Shown: one piece after another, positions 1 through 9,703 of the stretch
How positions within the stretch are numbered: position 1 is the stretch's first letter
Layout: each line of letters begins with the position of its first letter
Source of the DNA: Euglena gracilis
Taxonomy: Eukaryota; Euglenida; Euglenophyceae; Euglenales
DNA length: 64,000 nt
NCBI GenBank assembly: GCA_039621445.1
Contig: CP154954.1
Location: forward strand, 33,581,455-33,645,454
Direction of reading: 5' to 3'
Notes under the pieces: model-generated
Database searches by the model: none
Seen by the model: only the letters and a program-made list of their open reading frames with translations
Told to the model about the DNA's origin: nothing
Position numbers and translations under genes: made by a program

Positions 1-489
1 CTACCGTCTATGAGCTCACCGAATGTTGGGAAGTTTTGAGAGGAGTTCTGTTTGTGCTCATAGGGCTATGGCCACATCGACCACCACGTCACGACTCCCC
101 ATCGAGTGTGCATGCCATTATGCGGTTGCTGACTTGTTTATGGTCCGAAGTATGCAACATCGGCGAGGCCTTTCATTTCTACCTGCCCCCCAATCACCTA
201 ATGACACTACCCAACGTTCTCCGGCCGAGAGCACTTTCCCCAGAGTACCTCCAACGGAGCCCTCCTCGTCCGACCTCTCCCCATTGAATGTACACACCGT
301 TGATATCCTGGACATCATGGCCTTGTTACGTCCGACAAGATCAGCAGTTTTTTTGTTGACCGTCACGTCCGGAGGGCACGACGGACAGCACAAAGACAAC
401 CAAACTGCCAACGCGGTGACCAACAAGGTGACATAAGCCCTAACCACGCTGTCAAAACCGAGAGGCCCACACACCAAGATGTCACACTT
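1..489. other. Left-edge region upstream of element E, no supported gene
   Basis: Short overlapping frames are open on both strands (for example 23-436 plus and 118-525 minus), but none shows a recognisable domain. The stretch is most likely 5' leader sequence of element E or the remains of an older related insertion, because a degenerate 2A-like peptide follows directly at 490-519. Function unknown. Confidence 0.4.
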
Positions 490-519
490 TGTGGTGACGT
501 TCAGCTTGAGCCAGGACCT
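490..519 (+). other. Degenerate 2A-like peptide (CGDVQLEPGP)
   Basis: In the frame beginning at 490 the DNA reads CGDVQLEPGP. It resembles the 2A consensus CGD(V/I)ExNPGP but has Q for the conserved E and E for the conserved N. It lies 244 nt upstream of the canonical 2A of element E and in a different frame, so it may be a relic of another 5' end. With two consensus residues changed, ribosome skipping is unlikely. Confidence 0.4.
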
Positions 520-538
520 ATTCACCGGATAACCCCAC

Positions 539-3118
539 GTGAAGGACCCCTATCCCTGCGACCTAGCACCCGGCCCCATTGCGGACGACCAACTTGCACT
601 ATGGCCTCAGGGCCTTCTAAGTTGTCAAATGTGGCCCCAGGGCACGCCAACCACGTACGGCAACCGATTAACCAGGAAAACGCGGTATGGGTACAGTCCC
701 CCCTGGTGTGGCAGGGGCAAAAGCCTTGCCAGTTGTGGCGACATTGAAAGCAACCCAGGTCCCACAGAAACCCGCCCTCCCCAGCAGGAGGACGTTGAAA
801 TGGCCTCAGCCGCACAGACCTCTGCTGTGGCTGACGGAGCTACCGCTCCTTGGATCTTGGTTTCCAATGCACTCGACGCCGCTGTTCTCGCCTACTTTGT
901 CCCAAGCTATAATGCCGTTTCCCAGTTTGAACGGGGGCCCCGGGGCACCCGCAGCTGAACAAATCATGGTCATTGACGAACTAGAGTCCCGGGTGCGCTC
1001 AGCGATTTCCGAAATTCACGGGTGTGCGCCGCAGGGCCAGGGGATGATTGAGAATTTTGTGCCGTCCTCACCACAAGGGCAAGAGCAACAGTGCCAAAAT
1101 GGTCGAAGGCCGCAGCACCCCGTGGCTGTAGCACCAGCGCAATCCTCGACGAACGCTGATACGCTGCAAGTCACTCCCTTCTCGCAACCTTGCCCACCAC
1201 TGCAGCCATCTTGGGAAGAAATTTCCCAAGACACGCGGGGCACGTTGGTCCATATCCCACGGGGAGCGTTGCGAAACGTTGGGCTCGCCTTTTGCAGCAC
1301 CCTCAGTCGCTTTGTATCAAAACCAGGATGGGAAACCCTACACACACTTTGGTGCTTCCCAAAAGCTGTGCTTGCTCCACTGAAGCGGAGCGGGAAAAGC
1401 CATTGGGCTGCAGTTGGACAGAAAATTACTGAGAGAGCCAATGCCTACCTCAACCGGTTCACAGAAGATTCGTGGGATGAGACTCGCCAAATTCGCGATG
1501 CACAAAACCCAAAGAAGAGAACACGAAGTCAGACAAAAAATTTCGATGCAGAAAGCCAAGAAAGATTGTGCAACCGTGTTCAAAGCCTTGTCAGCCATGG
1601 GGCGGTCAGTAAAGCCTGCCGCATGCCAACTTCTGATGGAATCCAAGATGCAGATGACCCGCTAATCTTGGAACGGTTGGCTGCCTTGCACCCTCCTGAA
1701 CCCCAACCTGGAAGGCAAAATCTGCCTCCGGACTTCCCTCGCCTCGAATTCGATCTCAGTGAAGATGCAACCAGGGAGCGCCTAATTGAAATACGGAAAG
1801 CAGTCATGTCTTTCCCGAAGGAGTCCTCACCAGGACCGTCTGGACTTCGTCCAGATCATCTTAAAGACGTACTCTCTGATCCCCTGGGGACACAATCAGA
1901 ACAACTCCTCACAATTTTGGACCAATTCGTCCGAACATGTTTGACAAACGGAATTCACAACTCTGCGGCATGGGTTTTCGCTGGTGCCCGTTTGACTCCT
2001 CTTCGAAAACCCTGCAATCCAAGCGAAAACCTTGATGAGCTTGGCAATACCAACCCCATTTCTGACCCAAAGAAGGATGGCACGCGACCAATTGCAGCTG
2101 GGGAATGCCTGCGCCGATTGGTGGACAAATATTTGATGAGGCACCCCAAAATCAGGGACCTCCTTAAAGAACTGCAGCCACTACAATGCGGTGTAGGGGT
2201 CCAGGGGGCATGTGAACTCATTGCTATGGGACTGCAGCAAGACGTGAATCACCTGCACATGCAACAGGACAACACCTGGGCTTTGTTACAGGTAGATTTC
2301 AGCAATGCTTTTAATTGCGTGAAAAGAAAGACAGTCGTTGCTGAAGTGGCTAAACGCTGCCCGGAGGCGTACGTTTGGTTCGAGAGTTGCTACGTCGAAC
2401 ACAGCCCGCTCTTTTGTGGGTCATCACACCTTCGGAGTGCCTCTGGCGTACAACAAGGGGACCCTTGTGGCCCAGCCGGATTCGCCTTGGCGTTGCAATC
2501 TCTCGTCGAGTCCTTGCAAGACGTGGTGCCACTCCAATTGTGGTATTTGGATGATGGACACATCCTGGGAACCCTCCCACAATTACATGCAGCAATTACA
2601 GAAATTCAACGACAGGGGACGCTACTAGGCATACACCTCAACGCAAAAAAATGCCGCCTGTGGGGCCCTGCAGCAACAGAAGCCAATCGTGCTGAAATGC
2701 CGCAAAACAGCCCACTTCGTGCAGTCCCAATCGTGAACTACTCCCCTAATTCTGGTATACGGGCCCTGGGAATCCCGGTATGCCATCCACAAAGCGGAGG
2801 CTTTGCGGGGGAAGTGTGGGCTGAACGTGCAACAGGTGTGCAGAAAGCTTGCCGGGCCCTTTTGAACCTGCCTCAAGCCCATATTCAGTTCTGCCTCTTA
2901 CGAACCTGCCTAGATGCTTGCAAAGTTAATGACCTCCTGCGTGCAACAGAACTGGGGCAGGCAAATGACGCATGTGCTCTGTTGACCAAAGAAATCAGGA
3001 ACACAATGAGCAACATTGTTGGATCCCCAATCGATGACAACCAATGGGCTCAGGCCACCCTACCCGTGCGTCATGGCGGACTCGGAAATCGGGACCCATC
3101 ACCATTCGGGACCCATTC
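539..3118 (+). pseudogene. Element E polyprotein: 2A, gag-like block and reverse transcriptase
   Basis: The 2A motif is in the frame of 539-958; the rest continues in the frame of 687-3455, so one frameshift lies in the G/C run near 925-945. The main frame contains HIPRG near 1250, FPKAVLAPL near 1360, the RT entry motif SPGPSGLRPDHLK (about 1828-1866), GTRPIAAGE near 2080, RT box A DFSNAFN near 2296, SGVQQGDPCGPAGFAL near 2440, the catalytic YLDD at 2544-2555 and a thumb motif CLDACKVNDLL near 2910. The RT core is uninterrupted, which is unusual in this window. Downstream of 3118 the frame runs into foreign sequence (tandem unit, then TRIM LTR), so the open frame to 3455 is a chance fusion. 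The role would be cDNA synthesis by target-primed reverse transcription. As it stands it is 3'-truncated and presumably inactive. Confidence 0.8.
734..763 (+). other. 2A ribosome-skipping motif of element E
   Basis: Codons read CGDIESNPGP, a perfect match to the 2A core DxExNPGP, preceded by CGRGKSLAS. In known 2A peptides the ribosome skips the final Gly-Pro bond, separating the upstream and downstream products. Here it would release a short leader from the gag-like/RT protein. The same core occurs in element A, and a variant in B. Confidence 0.85.
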
Positions 3119-3219
3119 AGAGTCAGTGAAGCCACCTCTGCGTACCATGTTGGGGGTCGGGGAGGACCCCGCTCGCCCGGGGGGGCTGCCGGGGCCGCAA
3201 CCACTTTTTTCTGGCCCTG

Positions 3220-3552
3220 TGTTTACGTTGGTCGTCACCACCCGCCGTTGGACGGCCACCGGGCAGCTCATACTGCTTGCCGTGGCACGCCCTCAGGCGG
3301 GGAACTACACCCAAGGTCCGGCCAACCAGTGTCTCGTCCTTGGGCGCAGTTACACGCGCCGGTCGATCCCCGCGGTATGCCCTCTGCCCGTACGGGATCG
3401 ACCAGGACTCACACGGCGGGACCTGGGTCTCGAACCCACGACCTCCCGCGTGTGAGCCCAGCACCTTACCGAATAAGCTACTCGAGCGATACTCGGCTTG
3501 GTACTACGCGCCGGCTACCAACCTCTGTAGGATCTCCCGTCTGCCGCACACA
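3220..3552 (-). repeat. TRIM 3' LTR
   Basis: Second copy of the LTR, preceded on the minus strand by the polypurine tract at 3553-3562 and bounded outside by the CCCTG target duplication at 3215-3219. Confidence 0.88.
3426..3480 (-). promoter_or_regulatory. tRNA-like Pol III A and B boxes inside the TRIM LTR (3' LTR copy)
   Basis: On the element's sense strand the LTR holds TAGCTTATTCGG (3469-3480, A-box-like, consensus TRGYnnAnnnGG) and GGTTCGAGACC (3426-3436, a B box). Their starts are 44 nt apart, as in a tRNA. The T-arm GGGTTCGAGACCC is intact and the D-stem can form three pairs. The anticodon stem and the acceptor ends do not pair, so it is tRNA-derived or tRNA-like rather than a functional tRNA. 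The identical pair lies at 4116-4126 and 4159-4170 in the 5' LTR, where it could drive Pol III transcription. Confidence 0.6.
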
Positions 3553-3562
3553 CTCCCCTCCC
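3553..3562 (-). other. TRIM polypurine tract
   Basis: Minus strand GGGAGGGGAG, ten purines directly abutting the 3' LTR, as expected for plus-strand priming in LTR elements. Confidence 0.75.
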
Positions 3563-3897
3563 AAGAGCCTTACTACACTAGCCCACTGCGTCACTATGGC
3601 CGTGGCCCCTGCAGCTCGGGTTATGCCTCACACGGCCCTAGTTGGCTGAGTGCTTCTCACGAGTACTGCGTCACCAGGCTGCCGACCCCTGCAGCTCGGG
3701 TTTGCTATTGCCGGCAGTTTACGTGTTGTCGACTTCCACGGGCTCTGCCGCCTTGGAGCGTCCCCCTTTGCATCGGCTTGAGACTTTGGAACGGTGTAGG
3801 AGTTTCAGTCGCCCTAGACTCGGCGCGTCCGCCTCCGCCTTCCGGGCGCCGTGGGGTCAGGCTCTGATTTCCCGGTTCGTGTGGCATTAGACGGGTT

Positions 3898-3909
3898 CCC
3901 CTGCTACCA
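3898..3909 (-). other. TRIM primer-binding site (initiator tRNA-Met type)
   Basis: Minus strand reads TGGTAGCAGGGG immediately after the 5' LTR. The first nine bases are complementary to the 3' end of a eukaryotic initiator tRNA-Met ending in CTGCTACCA; the tenth base differs from the animal-type sequence. This site fixes the orientation of the element. Confidence 0.75.
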
Positions 3910-4242
3910 TGTTTACGTTGGTCGTCACCACCCGCCGTTGGACGGCCACCGGGCAGCTCATACTGCTTGCCGTGGCACGCCCTCAGGCGGGGAACTACAC
4001 CCAAGGTCCGGCCAACCAGTGTCTCGTCCTTGGGCGCAGTTACACGCGCCGGTCGATCCCCGCGGTATGCCCTCTGCCCGTACGGGATCGACCAGGACTC
4101 ACACGGCGGGACCTGGGTCTCGAACCCACGACCTCCCGCGTGTGAGCCCAGCACCTTACCGAATAAGCTACTCGAGCGATACTCGGCTTGGTACTACGCG
4201 CCGGCTACCAACCTCTGTAGGATCTCCCGTCTGCCGCACACA
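3910..4242 (-). repeat. TRIM 5' LTR
   Basis: 333 bp, starting TGTGTGCGGC and ending GTAAACA on the minus strand. It is followed directly by the primer-binding site and contains tRNA-like A and B boxes. Confidence 0.88.
4116..4170 (-). promoter_or_regulatory. tRNA-like Pol III A and B boxes inside the TRIM LTR (5' LTR copy)
   Basis: Same sequence as at 3426-3480, but here in the 5' LTR, upstream of the primer-binding site, where transcription of the element should begin. Confidence 0.6.
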
Positions 4243-7014
4243 CCCTGGAGGGCTCAGGCCAGGGCCTTTCTGAAATTGGGCCCCGTTTTCGAACATGCCA
4301 ACCGGCGGTAAAGGGGGTGAGGTGTGCCCCCCCGACCCGGGGTCCCCGGTTGCCCCGCGTAGGATCTTTTTTTCCCTCCACTGTTGGTTTTTTCCCATTT
4401 CTCAACTTGAACTTTCAGGATGAATCCACAAAGACAAAAACCAACCCACCTACTTAGGTGAGCAAATCTGCAGCACAAGACAAACCTGACTTGGAGGGTT
4501 GGGAGTACCTGGGTTCAGGAAACCTGCTGCTTGGGGTAGAAGATCAGTTGGAAAGCAATGCCTTGGTTTCTTGGAATAATTGAATTGTCCTTTTTGATCT
4601 TTCAATTCTCAATTGACTTTTCTGCACTTGTGATTCTCAAATCGAATTCTCAAATTCTTGCTGGAATTTGCTGGGGTTCCAATTCCACTCGCGTGGCTGT
4701 TGACTTGCTCTGGTGGTTCCTACTGGGGGTTTTTGGGAATTTTCTGGGAAATTTTTGGCTGCCGACGCCAGCGGCAGCCGACACCCCCTCCCTTGCGACG
4801 TTAGTCGGACCCGTTTTTCTCCCCCCCCCCCCGAGCAAAAACGGGGAGAAGGAGTTTTTTTTTTGTGGGGGGCGAAAATTCCGTTTGGGTTTTTTTTAAA
4901 AAAACGGGTCCTGTCGCTTTTTTTTTGAAAATCAGCGTTACGCGTGTGACCCCCCCCCCCAGCCATAATATCGGGCACCTTGGGGGATTCTGAAAAATCA
5001 GGTCTACGGGGGAAGCCCCCCAAACCCTTTCCTCCGACAAGCATGGGGAACGGGTCTTTGAACACAAAATCTGAAAATTCTGAGTGAAACCAACTCTGGG
5101 CACTCCACCCCAAGGCCTAAGTCCCACGCTACCCCCTTGGTGAAAATCCTTTTGGCAGCTTTCATTGTGTGAAACTTCATTTGTCGATTTTTTTTAAAAA
5201 AAAATCAGGGACTTTGGCCAACAGTGCCTCAAAAAATGACTTGTGTGGGGAAGGAAAAGAGAAACCTAGGCATTCCTTTCCAATTCGGGACAGAAGGGTG
5301 AGGAAAAGGTTGAAGGTGAATGGGTGCAATGGTGAGAGGGTAAGACGGTTATATACGGCGGGAATAGTGTACAGATGTGTGCGGGTTTGTGTGCGTGTCC
5401 GGTTGTGTGTTTTGTGTGTATGCACGCTCACTTCCTTGTCATGCATTCCAACCGAAAATGACTGGGCCGATCGATTTTTTTTTGAATGCAAAGAGAACAG
5501 GGCTTCACATTGGCCCTCAGCCACTATATCACAGGGCTTTAGTGCCCACGTGGCTGTTTTTTTTCCTTTTCATTGGCCCACAACAGGGCCTATGGACGGA
5601 GGAGGGGTCATCTCCGGTCCAGGGTCCCCCCCCCCCCGAGTTCGGATGCCTCCAAGCTGTGTTCCATGAAAAAAATGCCTTTGACGAATATCCAATAGTC
5701 CAAACCGAATCAAAAAACTGAGTTTGAAAATCCCAACTCGTTTTCCATCCTCCAGAAAAATCATCGAAATCCCAGGTTTTTTCCAACTCTTTGTGTAAAA
5801 ATCCTCCAGAAACAAAAATCCTCAAAAAATCAAAAATCAGGGTCCAACCCACAAGTCCAGGGCCTACAAGAGCCCTCAACATCGAGAATTCCAAACTGCC
5901 ACCACATCCAGCAAACAAAGTCCAACCCACAGAAGCAACATCGAACAGCATACCGTTGCATAGGGGCCAGGCCATTCCAGCCCAACCCTGGGCACAACCA
6001 ATTCACAGCCGAAACCAACCAATTCGGCTTGCCAATTAAAATTCACTGCCCCCCCCCCCCAGTCATACGGGGCAATGGGGGTCAAATGACATGGCAAACT
6101 CAAAAACACTGAAAATTTATATCCAATTTTCTCAGCCAAAGCGATTTTTCACTGCCCCCCCCCCCCATTCACATGGGGCCATGGGGGTCAATCTGGCTTC
6201 AGCCTCCAAACAAAAAAATCACAAACCTGGGCCGTAATATCCAAACCGGCTGAAATCTCACACATGTCAAAGGACGGGCCTTCACAATGCCGCCCCCCCC
6301 CCCACCGTCAACCAGTGCGGGGAGGGCCATGGGTTAAAAATTCCTGGCTGCAAAATCAGAATCCCCATTCGACAAATAAAATGGGGAAAATGGAAATATC
6401 ATCAAACCCCGTCACATCTGGGGTATGACCAAAACAATCACGGTCACAATATGATGCATTCCTGTCCCCACCCAAACGTCTCACAGGGGTATCCAATTCT
6501 GAGTCAAAAATTCCAACCGTAAAGCCAAAACTGATTTTGATCCACCACACCAACACAGCTCATGTGGCTCAACACCCCCCCCCCCCCAGCAACACAGGAA
6601 GAGGGAGAGCGAACCCAGTCCAACCACTCGGAAACAAGAAAACTGCAACTCAGCCCCTGGCACCATGGGAGCTGCCCACCAGTTTGAATCTCGGCTTGCC
6701 CCTTGTTTGGGCAATTGTGTCAAAGGCTCGGTGGAGGTCAGCCATTAGACTTCTCCCCCAGCCAGGTGACTGAAGTCCAAAAAACTCAAACTCCTTGGCC
6801 AGAACATGAAATTCACCAATCAATCCATATCCCAGCTTTGAGCTTCTCTCCCCAGCACAGAATTGTAATCATGACAATCAGAATCATGTGATTCAATTGT
6901 TTGGGTCCCATTGATTTCATTAAGTCTGTTCTCCAACTCGACTTGAAATGTTCATAATCCCAGTCTTTGAAGTCCTTTCTTTGCAAACTGTTGCAATTTT
7001 TGAATTCAATAAAT

Positions 7015-7305
7015 TCAATCAAATTCCTTGATGACTTGTCTGCTTTGTTGTTCAATGTCAATGTAATCATCATTGTCCTGGTCAACAAACTTGAACTTGT
7101 TGAATAAGTCATCAAACTCGAAATTCTCAAAATCTCTTGTGTTGATTCTTTTTTGGTGCTTGATTTCTTGCTTGCTTGCAAAACCTGCAAGACAAAGGAA
7201 CACACACGCACAAAATTCACCACTGGCAACACACAAGGCAGATTTCTGAATTTTCTCATTGAACCGAACCTGCAAATGCCAATGAACTCTGAACCAAAAC
7301 GGCAC
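7015..7305 (-). CDS. Small conserved unit ORF (U1 version, 96 aa)
   Basis: This frame matches the 83 aa ORFs at 30340-30591 and 35428-35679 and the shorter one at 12265-12495. Shared segments are FRNLP, VVNFVRVC and the ending QVIK(D/E)FD. U1 carries about 36 extra residues in the same frame, rich in Asp, Glu and Phe, including DQDNDDYIDIE. Product unknown. The frame is kept between copies despite the large in-frame length difference, which hints at coding but is not proof. It could also be one exon of a spliced gene. Confidence 0.35.
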   Translation of the reverse strand: MPFWFRVHWHLQVRFNEKIQKSALCVASGEFCACVFLCLAGFASKQEIKHQKRINTRDFENFEFDDLFNKFKFVDQDNDDYIDIEQQSRQVIKEFD

Positions 7306-8389
7306 TTAAAAATCTGATCATGATCCATCAAATGGGTCACACGAAAACTGTGTATGCAAGCCCCAAACTGTAAAAATTGCCTCAGGAGTTTTGCATTGTG
7401 AGGCTCATGTGATTCTCCCTTAAGCAGACTCCTACAGCTGAAAAAAATGCAACAGAAAGTGCTACCCACAGATCAACAGATTTTTCACTGAAAACCTGAA
7501 CTGAATGATGATGCTGCCACCGATGGGCCCAAAAATGAATTTTCCTCAGGGGTGTCTTTTCCTCCTGGGTTAATCCACCTTGGTTCCCACTTGGACTGAA
7601 AATTGAAAACTGTTTCCAACTGTTTTCCTGAGCCCTTAGATGGGTGGCCACAGGGGTGTTTATTCCTGGCCTGGGTCTAGCCCCACCCTTGGAACCCCTC
7701 TTTGCGCGCTTTCTCAAAAACTTTTTGGTTGCGAGTGGTCTCTCCCCTACCTCAGGATTTGGCAAAAACCCAGATAAAACCTCCACAGGCCTGCTGGGCT
7801 GCCGCACTCGAAAACCAGAATGAAACTGGACTGAAAAAATCCCAAAAAACTGTGCCGATTCTCCAACATTTGTCCTTGTCCGGGGTAGAGTTTCTCTCTG
7901 GAAAAACTGTCCCGTGACAAAAGGGACCAGAAAAAACACAAATCAAAATTCCACCTGAGATGCCTGATTTGTCGCCGTCTGGGATGGTGACACATGTCAA
8001 TGCCGTGCCCCACCCCAAATGACATTTGGGACAACCGAAAACTGAAAACTCTGAAACTGAATATCATTGATCTGGCTGCCTGAACACTAGGAGAAAAATC
8101 CCAAGCATCGTGGCTGGGCGTCTCCATTTAAGTGGAAAGCAACTGGGGAAAAACATGCACCCCAGAAACCAGATTCAAAATGTTTGTCTTGGCTGTTTTT
8201 CCATAAGCCAAACTCTGTGAACTGAAAATCCAGATTTAAATTCTGGCTGATTGCGCATCTGCCTCCAACACCAAATCACCATGAAAAACGTATCACAAAA
8301 CAATCACAAAACAACCCACAGAAACATACTCGACACTGTGAAGTGCTGTGCTGTGTCAGTCAGTGGTTAGACCTGCTGAAAAAAAATCA

Positions 8390-9703
8390 CTACCACCACT
8401 GGTACGGTGGAAACCACCCCCAGCTGTTCCAGGGATTTAAATGCCAGTCCCAACCCCACCAATCCTGAAACCAACTTGGTCTCAAAAATTGAAAGTCATT
8501 CCAACTGTTTTTGGCAGGTCTCCAGATTTTCTTCGTTTGTCTGAATTTTCTTCGCTGAGTGGCAAAATCTGAGGAAGATTTTTCAGAAGACACTGATGAC
8601 GGCTGCAGATTTGTGACATGTCCAGAATTCAGGTTCACGGACACAAAATTTTCTGGACTTGGTGATTTTATTTCACTGGGCTGTAACTTTTCAGCGATTC
8701 GTAGTTCAAACATTTTCAGCCGTTCCTCCAGAATCTTTTCTTCACTCTCCAGCCGTTTTGACAGAGCCTCGCCCTTCTCACACAGGGACTGGATGCTTTC
8801 AGAAAAACGGTGTTCAATTTCACTGCAAGTTCGTGTCAAAAGGTCATGAAAACCATCTGCCAAATTTCTCAGACGGGTTTCAATTTCAGCCATCCGTCCC
8901 TCCAAGTGGCTGGACTCACTTTGGCTGGGCACTTCCTCCAGTTTCGTCAGCCTCTCGTTCAGAGAAAAAGTGTTTGAAAACAATTCTGTGATACCTGCCT
9001 CAACTTTTTGCCACAACTCATCCCAAGGGTCATAAAAAGTTTCAGGTTTTGTGACCTCTGAAGTTTCCACACTGTCTGATTTGACACTCAGCTGTCCGGA
9101 TTCAGATTCACACCGCACAACTCTCATTTGCAAAACATTTGGACAAGGGTCAAAACTTTCTTGTTTAACTTCAGGTTCTCCTGGCAGTGAGCTTGTTGGG
9201 CTTACCCCTGACGGTTTACAAGATTGACATGGAGAAGATGAGTCAGGGCCATGAGAATGTCCAATGGCCGCTTCACATCTGAGTTTCCAAAACTCCCTCT
9301 GAGACGCCAGAAGTTCAGCCTCCCTTTTTCTTTGTTCCTCTGTTTGGGTATCACTGAATTCAATTCCCTACAATTTGAATTGGTCACTGTATTCCTTGAA
9401 TTCTTTGTCATCAACAGAATCTAAAAATTCTTCACTGACAGAGTCAGTGAATCCACCTCTGCGTACCATGTTGGGGGTCTTGGGGGAGCCTGCTCGCCCG
9501 GGGGGGCTGCTGCTTTCGCTGGGGCCACAATTTCTCTTTTCTGGCCCTGGTGGGCTCAGGCCAGGGCCTTTGGCAAGTTGGGCCCCGTTTTCAAATAAAT
9601 CTACAGGCGATAATGGGGGTGAGGTGTGCCCCCCCGACCCAGGTCCCCCTGTCTCCCCGCGTAGGATCGTTTTTAGCCTCCACTGTTTTGCCTTTTCAAA
9701 CAT
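8390..9703 (-). pseudogene. Trp-rich coiled-coil protein of the tandem unit, U1 copy (broken)
   Basis: Homologous to the intact ORF at 13541-14848. Near 9368 a TTG leucine codon is replaced by TAG (KL-stop-GIEFSD), splitting the frame into 9368-9703 and a downstream part opened by an internal Met at 9133. The C-terminus ends in the tryptophan-rich segment FQDWWGWDWHLNPW. Otherwise the frame is maintained. See the U2 copy for the description. Confidence 0.6.

Larger units (their letters stand above)
480..3118 (+). mobile_element. Non-LTR retrotransposon E, 3' truncated
   Basis: The element contains a 2A motif, a gag-like block and a complete RT core. Its plan matches elements A, B and D. Homology stops around 3090-3118 in the RT thumb (after a VRHGGLGNRDP-like segment, which in B continues as IRDPEAARTPARW), where sequence of the 5.1 kb tandem unit starts abruptly. 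The Cys/His cluster, endonuclease and shared 3' tail are therefore missing. No target-site duplication can be assigned because both ends are lost or unclear. Confidence 0.8.
3220..4242 (-). mobile_element. TRIM (miniature LTR retroelement), 1,023 bp
   Basis: Two 333 bp direct repeats (3220-3552 and 3910-4242), identical as far as I can read, flank a 357 bp internal region. Termini are TG...CA. A 5 bp target duplication CCCTG sits at 3215-3219 and 4243-4247, and removing the element restores the unit sequence seen in U2. Minus-strand orientation is set by a primer-binding site next to the right-hand LTR and a purine tract next to the left-hand one. There is no coding capacity for gag or pol, so it is non-autonomous. 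Identical LTRs point to a recent insertion. Confidence 0.9.
3119..9440. repeat. Tandem macro-repeat unit U1 (interrupted by a TRIM)
   Basis: First of a head-to-tail array. The unit restarts at the sequence GAGTCAGTGAA followed by CCACCTCTGCG, at 9441 (U2) and 14586 (U3). Without the TRIM insertion U1 is about 5.29 kb. It contains long poly-C tracts, a GT-rich stretch near 5375-5430, and the minus-strand ORFs listed separately. The interval 4480-6800 has no convincing gene. U1 is more diverged from U2 than U4 and U5 are from each other. Confidence 0.85.

Noticed and set aside
3426-3480. Functional tRNA gene in the TRIM LTR
   Set aside because: A and B boxes and the T-arm are present, but the anticodon stem and acceptor ends do not pair, so only a tRNA-like promoter is claimed.
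3277-3867. Plus-strand ORFs across the TRIM (for example 3044-3649, 3277-3867, 3851-4273)
   Set aside because: They cross LTR boundaries, repeat because the LTR repeats, and match no family; they are by-products of GC-rich sequence.
6813-7469. 218-codon minus-strand ORF in U1
   Set aside because: The frame is not shared by the other units; the overlapping frame 7015-7305 is the one kept between copies.
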